NCBI RefSeq assembly: GCF_017654505.1
Contig: NC_054543.1
Coordinates: forward strand, 25,520,339 to 25,584,338
Direction: 5' to 3'
DNA: 64,000 bases
Source: Polyodon spathula
Lineage: Eukaryota; Chordata; Actinopteri; Acipenseriformes; Polyodontidae
The notes below the pieces were generated by a model. It saw only the letters and a list, made by a program, of their open reading frames with translations. It had not been told where the DNA came from and searched no databases. This document shows, piece after piece, positions 1 through 10,350 of this stretch. Each line of letters opens with the position of its first letter. The first letter of the stretch is position 1. Position numbers and translations under genes: made by a program.

Positions 1-660
1 TTGTGGTCTGAGTTTGCTAATGGTTCTCTGACCTCTGTTTTAGTTATTCTGTCTTCGTTATTTGAAAAGACTAAATCAAGGCATGCCTCCCCTCTAGTCG
101 GTGCCTTGACAAATTGTGTTAGGAAGCAGTCATTTGTCATTTCCACCATTTCAATTTCATCCGTCGTGCTCCCCACCGGGTTTTCCCATTTTATATTGAG
201 GAAGTAGAAATCCCCCATTAGTATGGCTTCTCCTTTGCTACACACATTTCTAATGTCATTGTATAACAGATTATTTTGCTCATCGTCTGAATCTGGCGGT
301 CTATAGCATGTTCCTATTATTATGCCCTTTGAATTTTTGTCCGTTATTCGGACCCATATTGATTCGGCTTAGTTTTCTTTGTCCATTTTTAACACCTGGG
401 CTTCAAGACTGTTTCTTATGTATAGCGCTACCCCTCCTCCTCTTTTGTCCTGCCTGTCTTTCCTATACAGTGTATACCCACAAATATTATATTCGTCCCC
501 ATCACTCTCAGACAACCAAGTTTCTGTAATGCCTCTCACATCATAGTTACTTGTTAGTGCAGTAGCTTCAAGTTCTAAAATTTTGTTACTGATACTTTGA
601 CTGTTTTATACAAGTGTTTTCTGTTTACCTTTTTATTTTGTGCCAGAGTTTGACTCTGTT
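1..660 (-). mobile_element. CR1 LINE, endonuclease-domain fragment running off the left edge
   Basis: Read on the minus strand this is the apurinic-type endonuclease (EN) domain of a CR1-clade non-LTR retrotransposon. In order it shows an ITETWL motif (near 520), a GGGVALYIRN stretch (near 430), YRPPDSDD (near 295), a GDF motif (near 215) and SDHN (near 15, end of EN). EN nicks the target DNA that primes reverse transcription. An in-frame stop after KMDKEN (near 370) breaks it, and the usual GDFN reads GDFY. The last ~200 bases match the 5' part of the CR1 copy ending at 10350 with about a dozen differences. The RT part, if present, lies left of the window. 5' limit (about 660) is approximate. 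Confidence 0.85.
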
Positions 661-1305
661 AGCTATGCAACAGTAATTCCCATCTCCAGTCTTGCAATAG
701 GTGGTTTGGTACACTGTTATTCAGTAACTTTTTTTTTTTTCTTCAATATAATCACGTCTAAGACTTGCTATGTAGTTCTGTGCTGTATTGGTCTATTCAT
801 TTTAACTAGAAAATAAGTATTTTTACAACTTTGTTAGATAAATCACGTCTGAAAATGTCCCTGTAGCTATTCAAAACAAGCGCAAAGCTCTCAAGTTCAG
901 CAGGACTAAGCCAAACCCACATGACAGCTGCGGTAGTTCTAGGTATATCATATTATATTTCCAAATGTTTCTGCAACCGTGGGTCTGCTGATAGTTTCAG
1001 ATGTTTAATATATACTGTATATACTGTATATTTAGGAAAAGTAAAAAAAGCACAGCCAAATCAGTGGAGAAAAATGCATTTAAAAAATGTGATGCGCCAA
1101 AAAGATTGCTCCGGTCGTTCTAGTGTTAAAAGTGAAAGTCTGTCTCAGACAGAGTAAAATACTGAAAAGGCTCTTGCTTTGCCTGTATGAGCAAAGCAGC
1201 ATTAGACCTTGAAAGATAAGAACTAGTCTTTGGCACATCAAAGCAGGGTTCGTTGTTGGCTCTTAAAAGCAGGACTTCTATTCGCTGTGTATCAATCTTG
1301 AATGA
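661..1305. other. No recognisable feature
   Basis: AT-rich sequence between two CR1 copies. A short imperfect TATACTGTATA repeat lies near 1010-1030. The 78-codon open frame at 921-1157 has no motif and looks incidental. Confidence 0.5.
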
Positions 1306-3383
1306 TAACCAAAGTAAAGTTCTTTAAGAACATGAAACAGAGACTAACAGAAGTAGATTGGAGTAAAATAGAGAAAACACCCACAGAAGAAGGATGGTTG
1401 TTCTTCAAAAACGTAGTACTAGAGGCGCAAAACAGTTATATCCCTAAAGTAGACAAATCTAAATGTAAAACTAAATTGCCAAAATGGTTTAATAGATCAA
1501 TTAAAAAAAATATTCAGCGAAAAAAGGCACTTTACAGAGCATTAAAAAAGGACCAAAAAGAAAGTACACAGAAAGAGTACACAGAACTGCAAATGCAAGT
1601 CAAAAAGGAAGTTAGAAAGGCCAAGAGAGAAATAGAAATGAACATTGCTAAGGGAGCTAAAACCAATTCCAAAATGTTTTTCCAATATTACAACAGCAAG
1701 AGAACATTCAAAGAGGAGATTAAATGTTTAAGAGATACAAATGGCAAAATCGTAGAGGAAGAAAAAAAAATAGCAAATATGTTAAATGATTACTTTTCAC
1801 AAGTTTTTACAAAGGAAGATACTGACAACATGCCCCACATGTCATCCAGTTCCTATCCAGTTTTAAATAACTTTAGCATAACTGAGGCAGAAGTGTTAAA
1901 GGGACTAGGAGCTCTTAAAATAAACAAATCCCCTGGGCCGGATGAGATCCTCCCAGTAGTACTCAAAGAAATGAAAGAAGTAATTTACAAACCGCTAACC
2001 AAGATCATGCAGCAGTCTCTTGACACAGGGGTGGTACCGACAGACTGGAAAATTGCAAACGTAATACCGATCCACAAAAAGGGAAACAAAACTGAACCAG
2101 GTAACTACAGACCAGTAAGCCTGACTTCTATTATATGCAAACTTATGGAAACTATAATAAGATCCAAAATGGAAAATTACCTATATGGTAACAGAGTACT
2201 GGGAGACAGTCAACATGGTTTTAGGAAAGGGAGATCGTGCCTAACTAACTTGCTTGATTTTTTTGAGGATGCAACATCGATAATGGATAATTGCAAAGCA
2301 TATGATATGGTTTATTTAGATTTCCAGAAAGCTTTTGACAAAGTCCCGCACAAAAGATTAATTCTCAAACTGAACGCAGTTGGGATTCAAGGAAACACAT
2401 GTACATGGATTAGGGAGTGGTTAACATGTAGAAAACAGAAAGTACTGATTAGAGGAAAAACCTCAGAATGGAGTGTGGTAACCAGCGGTGTACCACAGGG
2501 ATCAGTATTAGGTCCTCTGCTATTCCTAATCTACATTAATGATTTAGATTCTGGTATAGTAAGCAAACTTGTTAAATTTGCAGACGACACAAAAGTAGGA
2601 GGAGTGGCAAACACTGTTGCAGCAGCAAAGGTCATTCAAAATGATCTAGACAAGATTCAGAACTGGGCAGACACATGGCAAATGACATTTAATAGAGAAA
2701 AGTGTAAGGTACTGCACGCAGGAAATAAAAATGTACATTATAAATATCATATGGGAGATATTGAAATTGGAGAAGGAATCTATGAAAAAGACCTAGGAGT
2801 TTTTGTTGACTCAGAAATGTCTTCATCTAGGCAATGTGGGGAAGCTATAAAAAAGGCTAACAAGATACTCGGATACATTGTGAAAAGTGTTGAATTTAAA
2901 TCAAGGGAAGTAATGTTAAAACTGTACAATGCACTTGTAAGACCTCATCTTGAATATTGTGTGCAGTTCTGGTCACCTCGCTATAAAAAAGATATTGCTG
3001 CTCTAGAAAGAGTGCAAAGAAGAGCGACCAGAATTATTCCGGGCTTAAAAGGCATGTCATATGCAGACAGGCTAAAAGAATTGAATCTGTTCAGTCTTGA
3101 ACAAAGAAGACTACGTGGCGACCTAATTCAAGCATTCAAAATTCTAAAAGGTATTGACAGTGTGGACGCAAGGGACTTTTTCAGCCTGAAAAAAGAAACA
3201 AGGACCAGGGGTCACAAATGGAGTTTAGAAAAAGGGGCATTCAGAACAGAAAATAGGAGACACTTTTTTACACAGAGAATTGTGAGGGTCTGGAATCAAC
3301 TCCCCAGTAATGTTGTTGAAGCTGACACCCTGGGATCCTTCAAGAAGCTGCTTGATGAGATTTTGGGATCAATAAGCTACTAA
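1302..3383 (+). CDS. CR1 ORF2-type reverse transcriptase, N-terminally truncated
   Basis: 693 codons without a stop. The first ~10 codons come from flanking DNA; the first family methionine is at 1332. Landmarks: basic linker with IKKNIQRKKALYRALKK (residues ~70-90), SPGPDE at ~209, GFRKGRSC at ~305, YLDFQKAFDKVPH at ~337, GVPQGSVLGPLLF at ~395, and the catalytic FADD at ~426-429, followed by thumb and C-terminal region with ALVRPHLEYCVQFWSP and LERVQRRATR. This order matches CR1-clade polymerases. The protein would copy the element RNA at a nicked chromosomal target. Without EN and a promoter it is probably not functional as it stands, though no catalytic residue is missing. Confidence 0.88.
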   Translation: MITKVKFFKNMKQRLTEVDWSKIEKTPTEEGWLFFKNVVLEAQNSYIPKVDKSKCKTKLPKWFNRSIKKNIQRKKALYRALKKDQKESTQKEYTELQMQVKKEVRKAKREIEMNIAKGAKTNSKMFFQYYNSKRTFKEEIKCLRDTNGKIVEEEKKIANMLNDYFSQVFTKEDTDNMPHMSSSSYPVLNNFSITEAEVLKGLGALKINKSPGPDEILPVVLKEMKEVIYKPLTKIMQQSLDTGVVPTDWKIANVIPIHKKGNKTEPGNYRPVSLTSIICKLMETIIRSKMENYLYGNRVLGDSQHGFRKGRSCLTNLLDFFEDATSIMDNCKAYDMVYLDFQKAFDKVPHKRLILKLNAVGIQGNTCTWIREWLTCRKQKVLIRGKTSEWSVVTSGVPQGSVLGPLLFLIYINDLDSGIVSKLVKFADDTKVGGVANTVAAAKVIQNDLDKIQNWADTWQMTFNREKCKVLHAGNKNVHYKYHMGDIEIGEGIYEKDLGVFVDSEMSSSRQCGEAIKKANKILGYIVKSVEFKSREVMLKLYNALVRPHLEYCVQFWSPRYKKDIAALERVQRRATRIIPGLKGMSYADRLKELNLFSLEQRRLRGDLIQAFKILKGIDSVDARDFFSLKKETRTRGHKWSLEKGAFRTENRRHFFTQRIVRVWNQLPSNVVEADTLGSFKKLLDEILGSISY

Positions 3384-3455
3384 CAACCAAACGAGCAAGA
3401 TGGGCCGAATGGCCTCCTTTCGTTTGTAAACTTTCTTATGTTCTTATGTTCTTAA
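1310..3455 (+). mobile_element. CR1 LINE copy, 5'-truncated, open reverse transcriptase frame
   Basis: Homology to the other CR1 copies starts at about 1310, where a short deletion removes the stretch between EN and the MKQRLTEV sequence. It ends in the family 3' tail: a GGGCCGAATGGCCTCC hairpin-like stretch followed by TTCTTATG octamer repeats ending at about 3455. The octamer tail and short 3' UTR after the stop are typical of CR1. The copy lacks EN, as expected when reverse transcription stops early. No target duplication is evident. Very high similarity to the other copies suggests a young insertion. Confidence 0.93.
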
Positions 3456-3774
3456 GACAGAAGCATGTACCTCATTATATTATAATAAAATAATGAGATC
3501 TTAATTATAAAAATATAGGATTTAGCATTTTTTTAATCTGGCCAAAACATGACTTCATGAGGTGAATTTGGAAAAGCTCTTACAGCAGAGTTTTATATTA
3601 ATTAAAAAATTTACCTTGGCAGGTAAACAGGGTGTCTGACATTTGCTTGTAAAGGGGATTTTTAGAAACAGAGAGGTCAAACTTAAAATAATGTTTTTAA
3701 GAGGGAAATGTATAAATATATATACCAAAACAAGTATTGTGCTGATGTATTGTGTTAGCAAATATTTTCTATTT

Positions 3775-3777
<3 letters not shown>
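3456..3777. other. No recognisable feature
   Basis: AT-rich spacer between the CR1 tail and a (TC)n tract. Nothing identifiable seen. Confidence 0.5.

Positions 3778-3858
<81 letters not shown>
3778..3858. repeat. (TC)n microsatellite with terminal CA/TG hairpin
   Basis: About 40 uninterrupted TC units. The right end passes into TCACACACA, a 5-base loop and TGTGTGTGA (3857-3879), a perfect 9-bp inverted repeat. The long Arg-Glu and Ser-Leu open frames here are products of the dinucleotide repeat, not genes. Confidence 0.97.
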
Positions 3859-3865
<7 letters not shown>

Positions 3866-3979
3866 TCCTGTGTGTGTGAAAACTAACTCTACATATACAG
3901 CACTGTCAATGTCACTGCAGCAACTTTGAGAACAACAAAGAAAGCCTTCTAAAAATGGGTTACAGTATATCGTTCTTAT

Positions 3980-4560
3980 GCCGTCTTGTGACAGAGATTG
4001 GTGTTCGATCTCCCGTTTGACTTGCGAGGGCACTGTGTAAAGGGAACTGAGTACCCTGGACTAAATTGCATGAGAGTTTATTCCCAGGATTAGGTGGAAG
4101 TCGGCCATCTGGGAAAGGAGCGGAGCTACAGTACCCAAACTCAATGACCCTGACAGGAAATGGTGTGGCATCCGTGGATTGGAGGAGCAGATGCGCTCGT
4201 TAACCAAGGGGTCATGAGGGAGGGTATAAATACCTGACATAGTGAAAGTGATCAGTTCCTTTGTAAATGGTTAGAACAACCTAGAAGGAGAACCCTGTGA
4301 CACAAGAATGTGGGTATTTTGTGTGTTTGTTTGTTTGTTTGTCTAGAAAAAACTGTTTGTTATTTAAACTTACATGATCCAGAGCTGTAGCCAAAGGCCA
4401 GCATCAAACCCAGACACCAGCACTTCTTTTACTTCATGGAGAACTGTCTTGCACCAAGAGCACTAATTCATTCACTATAGTACCTGTATATGTGTTTTGT
4501 GTTATGTGTTGGTGTAAAAAGAACAGGACTTTTGGTTGCGATTCAAACCCGGGGATTATA
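3980..4560 (+). other. Possible LTR-like segment, boundaries unresolved
   Basis: Begins TGTGACAGAG near 3986, has a TATA-like GGTATAAATACC near 4222 and a TTTG-rich stretch near 4320, and passes a GGTTGCGATTCAAACCC sequence at ~4537. The start resembles the TGTGAC ends of better-defined LTRs in this window. I found no matching CA end with a target duplication, so this is only a candidate. Confidence 0.25.
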
Positions 4561-4724
4561 GATAAGTGATACAATCTGCTGTATCACTTTTCATCATTAT
4601 TATTTACCGTTGTTTGCCGTCAGGCTCTGGACAATTCCAATCCATAAATACCCTGGCACCTGTATATCATTGTCTGTCTGTTCTGCTGTATTACCTTCAC
4701 CTGCACACACTTACCCACTTTGCC

Positions 4725-4970
4725 ACAAGTCCATTTAACAGCGCCTGTCAGGAGCAATTTATTTTCACACATGCTGTTTATTTTACACTTGCTGTTTAAA
4801 AGTAACTTTATTCATAGTAAAACAGGTTTAAAAGGCACTGCATTTCAACAGGACACCCAGTACTGCATCTCCAGCCCTGCCCCACTCCTTGTTCGCTGTA
4901 TTTTTCACATCTCTCTTCATAGTAATGCATACTGATAAATCATCTCCTGATCACTCGTTTTATCACCGGA
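4725..4970 (+). mobile_element. piggyBac-like MITE, 5' portion
   Basis: Matches the first ~240 bases of the complete element at 27124-27725 in the same orientation (shared CATTTAA, AATTTATTTTCACAC, TTGTTCGCTGTATTTTTCAC and ATCACTCGTTTTATCACC stretches). The terminal TTAACCCTT part is missing on the left and the 3' half is absent. It sits head to head with the opposite-strand copy at 5060-5599. Confidence 0.65.
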
Positions 4971-5059
4971 ATGAAAATGTTTTATATTTAAAACTAGTTA
5001 ATAAACTAAGAAGCACTGGCAACATCAGCTTGGTTTTATATGGTGCAAAAGTAATTTAT

Positions 5060-5599
5060 TACCAGGTCCGACAATACAATTTTCCCTTTCCAGTCCTTTC
5101 CCTATCCATCAAAAAGATGTAAAGCACAGGTCTCTAGTCGTTTTTTCTCCAGAAAAAGCAGAGAAAACCTTTCAATGGCCGAGTGAGACCGATAGGAGCC
5201 GAATGAAGCCAAAAAAAAGGGTCGTATGTCATAGACCCATGCACCACAGAGATAAAACGGACATAAACAAAGGAGATAGCTGCTTCTGCAACCAGCGCTC
5301 AGAAATTATCACAGACATTTGCAGAGCTGAGATGTTATAATAATAAAGTAATGATTTGGATCACATTATTGAGGAGTTTGGTTATAAAGTGAGTGATCAG
5401 GAGAAGATTTATCAGTATGCACGTCTATAAAGGGGTATGTGAAAAATACAGCGAAAAGGGGTAGGGCTTGGCTGGAGACACAGTACTGAGTTTCCTTTTG
5501 CGATTCAATGCCTTTTAAACTGTAAAACGAGAGCGTGTGAAAATAAATTTGACCTGACCCGCATGATAAGTGCTGAATAAATGGACCACTAAGGGTTAA
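5060..5599 (-). mobile_element. piggyBac-like MITE, inverted copy with TTAA end
   Basis: Reverse-complement match to 27124-27725. Its outer end reads TTAACCCTTAGTGGTCC on the minus strand (5599 leftwards), the same TTAA plus CCCTT terminus as the complete copy. The inner end stops at GGTCCGAC (near 5060), about 25 bases short of the expected terminus. No coding capacity; a non-autonomous element presumably moved by a transposase encoded elsewhere. Confidence 0.7.
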
Positions 5600-6750
5600 C
5601 ATATTGTTTAGGGGCTTTGCGATTCCTGCACGGAGAGTGTCTTAATAGTAGTATATACACCGTATCGACAGTAACGATCCAAAGCAAATTTGCATCATTT
5701 TCTTACAGACTTTATAACAAGTCTGGCATAAACTGTTTTGGTTGTTACAATACTTAATAACACAAAACTTATTAACATAATAAAGAACAGTCCTACAGGT
5801 ACCACAGTAGCAGGAGCAGTTTGCACTCAGAGTTTATAATCGTATCATAAAATCCAGATTTTCTAAATCCATTGATGAAAATGTCCGGTCTACTTTTAAT
5901 TTTTTCAAGCAAATTGGTTTCATCACTCACTGCCATTCTCATATTCACTTCAACAGCCGACACATTCTATCATTGTTCAACGATTCTTTAACCTGTGTTG
6001 CATACCTGTCTGTCAGTGGGTGGGATCGCTCACTGTATACCACATTCTGATTGGTGGAAGAATTATTGCCCTCACAAAAATGTCCCGTTATACGGTATTT
6101 AAAATGTGGTACTACTTGAGAATGTTTGTTATACAAAAACACAGTTGCACCACAGATTAAAAAAATAAATAGCAAATCAAAAAAAAAAAAATTGGCCTTT
6201 AAGATATACACAGAGAACTACAATCTAAATGGAGAGATCTGCTTTCCATTGCATATAGGTATCAGCCTTTCAGTGAAAAAATGGATATTAAACACAAAAA
6301 TTACTTGATGAAAAATCTTACTTGATGGTAAGAGCTGACTGCGGCCTTACCTGACCCAAGGCTTCCAGCACACATTGCTTGTACAGTAGGTAACTGTACA
6401 GTAGGTAGGCTCACTTCAAACAACATGTATAGTCACCAGTAGGTTGCTGATGATTCAAAAGTTCTCTGAAACAGCCTAATACATATCCTTTAGAAGTTTA
6501 GAACAGCTACTGTCATAAATGATAAGAAAGATCTATAAAGATCATGGATTAATTGGTTGGAAAATGCTTGTGTAACATGTTATTTTTCTGCTTTCAATGA
6601 TCTCATTACTTCAGAACCCATAAAGGCACACGGTGTAAATTAAAAATGGAAGCTACTGTCTCTTGCACAGGACTTACTATCTCATGAGCATGAGCTATTA
6701 TAGTAATATGTGTATACTTGGAAAAGTAGACAATAAATAATGATAGGTTG
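5600..6750. other. No recognisable feature
   Basis: AT-rich, with several A- and T-runs. A duplicated GTACAGTAGGTA occurs near 6385-6410. No open frame with a recognisable motif. Confidence 0.5.
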
Positions 6751-6751
6751 C

Positions 6752-7921
6752 AAATATAACCCCAGTTCCCTGAAAGAGAAGATGACTGCCAAATTGAATA
6801 CTTTTAGGATATGACTGCTTGTCAGGTATTGGCTGAGCATTTTATATCAAAGCTGCTGATAGGCCCCTCCGTGGAGCGATGTCCTTGGTCCCGCCTCACC
6901 GAGGTAATAAACAGTCACTGAGCGCAGATCTCAGTCTCTTTTGCATTGAATCCACAAATATGAGTGATGCGATGCGACCTCACAAGGTTAACGGTCATAT
7001 TCTCTTTCAGGGAACCAGGGTAACATCCATAAGCAATCGTTCCCTTTCAATTCGAAAATGACTGCCAAATTGGATACTTTTGAGACGTGTGAGCTTGCAA
7101 CGTCAAGGACCCTATTGCCTATTAAAGGCATAAAGGGATCTACAACATTAATTCGGTAGAACCTGGTTAATGTATTTGGGTTAGTCCAGCTAGCCGTAGT
7201 ATATATATTGGTCAACTAGGCATCTCTGAAGAGGGCCCATGACATAGCCACACCTCTGGTTGAATGATCGGCCACCCTCCCAGGTGGGGGTAGGCTGGCA
7301 TTAGTATACGCAGTTGAAACCGGGTTCACAATCCAATGGAACAGTCACTACTTAGAGAGGGCTTGACTTCGGGTCCATTCACCATGACAAACGAAGAGCT
7401 GGTCAGACTAGTGCAACGCTCTTATTTTATTCACACAGCATCTCAATGCCTGATCTGGGCAGAGGGAAAGCCTCCAGTTCCACTGATTGATTCAAGCAAA
7501 ACGCTGTAATCACCTTAGGGCACAACAATACCCTGTTTCCATCGTCCCAAACGCGCAGACATGAACTGTGCACAGACAGTGCCTGTAGCTCACTGAGCCA
7601 CTTAGCAGGGGTGATAGCTAACAGAAAGGCTGTCTTTAAAGAGAGATAATTAAGCTCTATGGTATCTATGGGCTCAAACAAAGCCTTCGTGAGAGCCTCC
7701 AATACCACTTCTAGACTCCATTTGGGGAGGACGTCCTTTATAGGAGGTCGTAACCGCCAAGCACCCTTTAGAAAACGAGTCGCCAGAATATGAGCGCCCG
7801 GGGATATTGAGTCGAAGGGAATATGGCCAGCAGATATTGCTGCTAGGTACACTTTTAACATAGAGGGGTATTTGCCCACCTCTAGTAGATCTTGCAGAAA
7901 CTGCAACAACTGTAACTGATA
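6752..7921 (-). mobile_element. DIRS1-type retrotransposon, 3' part
   Basis: The left end carries AACCCCAGTTCCCTGAAAGAG (6758-6778), which recurs inverted at 7001-7023. The neighbouring GATGACTGCCAAATTG-type sequence recurs in direct orientation at ~6780 and ~7058. Such split direct/inverted terminal repeats are typical of DIRS elements, which integrate with a tyrosine recombinase and leave no target duplication. The adjacent minus-strand frame is a DIRS1-like recombinase. The CR1 at 7922 truncates the element on its 5' side; I do not find it resuming after 10350. Confidence 0.8.
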
Positions 7922-7925
7922 TAAG
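7427..7925 (-). pseudogene. DIRS1 tyrosine recombinase, N-terminal and central part
   Basis: About 165 codons resembling fish DIRS1 recombinases: LQFLQDLLEVGKYPSMLKVY (core-binding domain, helix before the YLAAISAGH stretch), TRFLKGAWRLRPP, then LLAITPAKWLSELQALSVH, where fish DIRS1 relatives carry the first catalytic arginine in an AKRVGDLQ-like motif. Here that position reads AKWLSELQ, so the arginine seems to be lost. The frame stops at 7427, and the second half of the catalytic domain (HxxR, Y) is not in frame downstream. The start codon region lies at the CR1 junction. A relic. Confidence 0.75.
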
Positions 7926-10350
7926 AACATAAGAACATAAGAACATAAGAAAGTTTACAAACGAGAGGAGGCCATTCGCCCATCTTGCTCGTTTGGTTGT
8001 TAGTAGCTTATTGATCCCAAAATCTCATCAAGCAGCTTCTTGAAGGATCCCAGGGTGTCAGCTTCAACAACATTACTGGGGAGTTGATTCCAGACCCTCA
8101 CAATTCTCTGTGTAAAAAAGTGTCTCCTATTTTCTGTTCTGAATGCCCCTTTTTCTAAACTCCATTTGTGACCCCTGGTCCTTGTTTCTTTTTTCAGGAT
8201 GAAAAAGTCCCTTGGGTCGACACTGTCAATACCTTTTAGAATTTTGAATGCTTGAATTAGGTCGCCACGTAGTCTTCTTTGTTCAAGACTGAACAGATTC
8301 AATTCTTTTAGCCTGTCTGCATATGACATGCCTTTTAAGCCCGGAATAATTCTGGTCGCTCTTCTTTGCACTCTTTCTAGAGCAGCAATATCTTTTTTAT
8401 AGCGAGGTGACCAGAACTGCACACAATATTCAAGATGAGGTCTTACTAGTGCATTGTACAGTTTTAACATTACTTCCCTTGATTTAAATTCAACACTTTT
8501 CACAATGTATCCGAGCATCTTGTTAGCCTTTTTTATAGCTTCCCCACATTGCCTAGATGAAGACATTTCTGAGTCAACAAAAACTCCTAGGTCTTTTTCA
8601 TAGATTCCTTCTCCAATTTCAGTATCTCCCATATGATATTTATAATGTACATTTTTATTTCCTGCGTGCAGTACCTTACACTTTTCTCTATTAAATGTCA
8701 TTTGCCATGTGTCTGCCCAGTTCTGAATCTTGTCTAGATCATTTTGAATGACCTTTGCTGCTGCAACAGTGTTTGCCACTCCTCCTACTTTTGTGTCGTC
8801 TGCAAATTTAACAAGTTTGCTTACTATACCAGAATCTAAATCATTAATGTAGATTAGGAATAGCAGAGGACCTAACACTGATCCCTGTGGTACACCGCTG
8901 GTTACCACACTCCATTCTGAGGTTTTTCCTCTAATCAGTACTTTCTGTTTTCTACATGTTAACCACTCCCTAATCCATGTACATGTGTTTCCTTGAATCC
9001 CAACTGCGTTCAGTTTGAGAATTAATCTTTTGTGCGGGACTTTGTCAAAAGCTTTCTGGAAATCTAAATAAACCATGTCATATGCTTTGCAATTATCCAT
9101 TATCGATGTTGCATCCTCAAAAAAATCAAGCAAGTTAGTTAGGCACGATCTCCCTTTCCTAAAACCATGTTGACTGTCTCCCAGTACCCTGTTACCATAT
9201 AGGTAATTTTCCATTTTGGATCTTATTATAGTTTCCATAAGTTTGCATATAATAGAAGTCAGGCTTACTGGTCTGTAGTTACCTGGTTCAGTTTTGTTTC
9301 CCTTTTTGTGGATCGGTATTACGTTTGCAATTTTCCAGTCTGTCGGTACCACCCCTGTGTCAAGAGACTGCTGCATGATCTTGGTTAGCGGTTTGTAAAT
9401 TACTTCTTTCATTTCTTTGAGTACTACTGGGAGGATCTCATCCGGCCCAGGGGATTTGTTTATTTTAAGAGCTCCTAGTCCCTTTAACACTTCTGCCTCA
9501 GTTATGCTAAAGTTATTTAAAACTGGATAGGAACTGGATGACATGTGGGGCATGTTGTCAGTATCTTCCTTAGTAAAAACTTGTGAAAAGTAATCATTTA
9601 ACATATTTGCTATTTTTTTTTCTTCCTCTACGATTTTGCCATTTGTATCTCTTAAACATTTAATCTCCTCTTTGAATGTTCTCTTGCTGTTGTAATATTG
9701 GAAAAACATTTTGGAATTGGTTTTAGCTCCCTTAGCAATGTTCATTTCTATTTCTCTCTTGGCCTTTCTAACTTCCTTTTTGACTTGCGTTTGCAGTTCT
9801 CTGTACTCTTTCTGCGTACTTTCTTTTTGGTCCTTTTTTAATGCTCTGTAAAGTGCCTTTTTTCGCTGAATATTTTTTTTAATTGATCTATTAAACCATT
9901 TTGGCAATTTAGTTTTACCTTTAGATTTGTCTACTTTAGGGATGTAATTGTTTAGCGCCTCTAGTACTACATTTTTGAAGAACAACCAACCCTCTTCTGT
10001 GGGTGTTTTCTCTATTTTACTCCAATCTACTTCTGTTAGTCTCTGTTTCATGCCTTCATAGTTTGCTTTTCTAAAATTGTAAACTTTAACTTTAGTCTTT
10101 ACTTTTGGGGATTTAAAAAACACTTCAAATGAGACCATGTTGTGGTCTGAGTTTGCCAGTGGTTCTCTGACCTCTGTTTTAGTTATTCTATCTTCGTTAT
10201 TTGAAAAGACTAAATCAAGGCATGCCTCCCCTCTAGTGGGTGCCTTCACAAATTGTGTTAGGAAGCAGTCATTTGTCATTTCCACCATTTCTATTTCATC
10301 CTTCGCGCTACCCACCGGGTTTTCCCATTTTATTTGGGGGAAGTTGAAAT
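7922..10350 (-). mobile_element. CR1 LINE copy inserted in DIRS1, 5'-truncated within EN
   Basis: The 3' end abuts the DIRS1 recombinase frame at 7922, with four TAAGAACA-type octamer units followed by AAGTTTACAAACGAGAGGAG. The 5' end falls inside the endonuclease region near 10350, just after the FNFPQIKWENPVG segment. It is the longest CR1 copy in the window. Because it interrupts DIRS1, it is younger than that element. Confidence 0.93.
8000..10346 (-). CDS. CR1 endonuclease tail plus complete reverse transcriptase, open frame
   Basis: The open frame extends to 10426, but residues 1-26 are flanking DNA; CR1 homology starts at the NFPQIKWENP segment. Then come the end of EN with SDHN (residues ~93-96), the linker, and an RT with SPGPDE, GFRKGRSC, YLDFQKAFDKVPH, GVPQGSVLGPLLF and FADD all present, ending at the family SISY C-terminus. 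Compared with the 1302-3383 frame I count roughly ten substitutions over ~680 shared residues and no stop. It lacks the N-terminal EN and any start of its own, so it cannot make a full ORF2, but the RT looks intact. Confidence 0.88.

Noticed and set aside
3555..3879. Open frames with long Arg-Glu or Ser-Leu runs
   Set aside because: They are translations of the (TC)n microsatellite on either strand.
4537..4556. tRNA-like B-box sequence GGTTGCGATTCAAACCC
   Set aside because: No A box at the right distance and no cloverleaf; not a tRNA gene and not enough for a SINE call.
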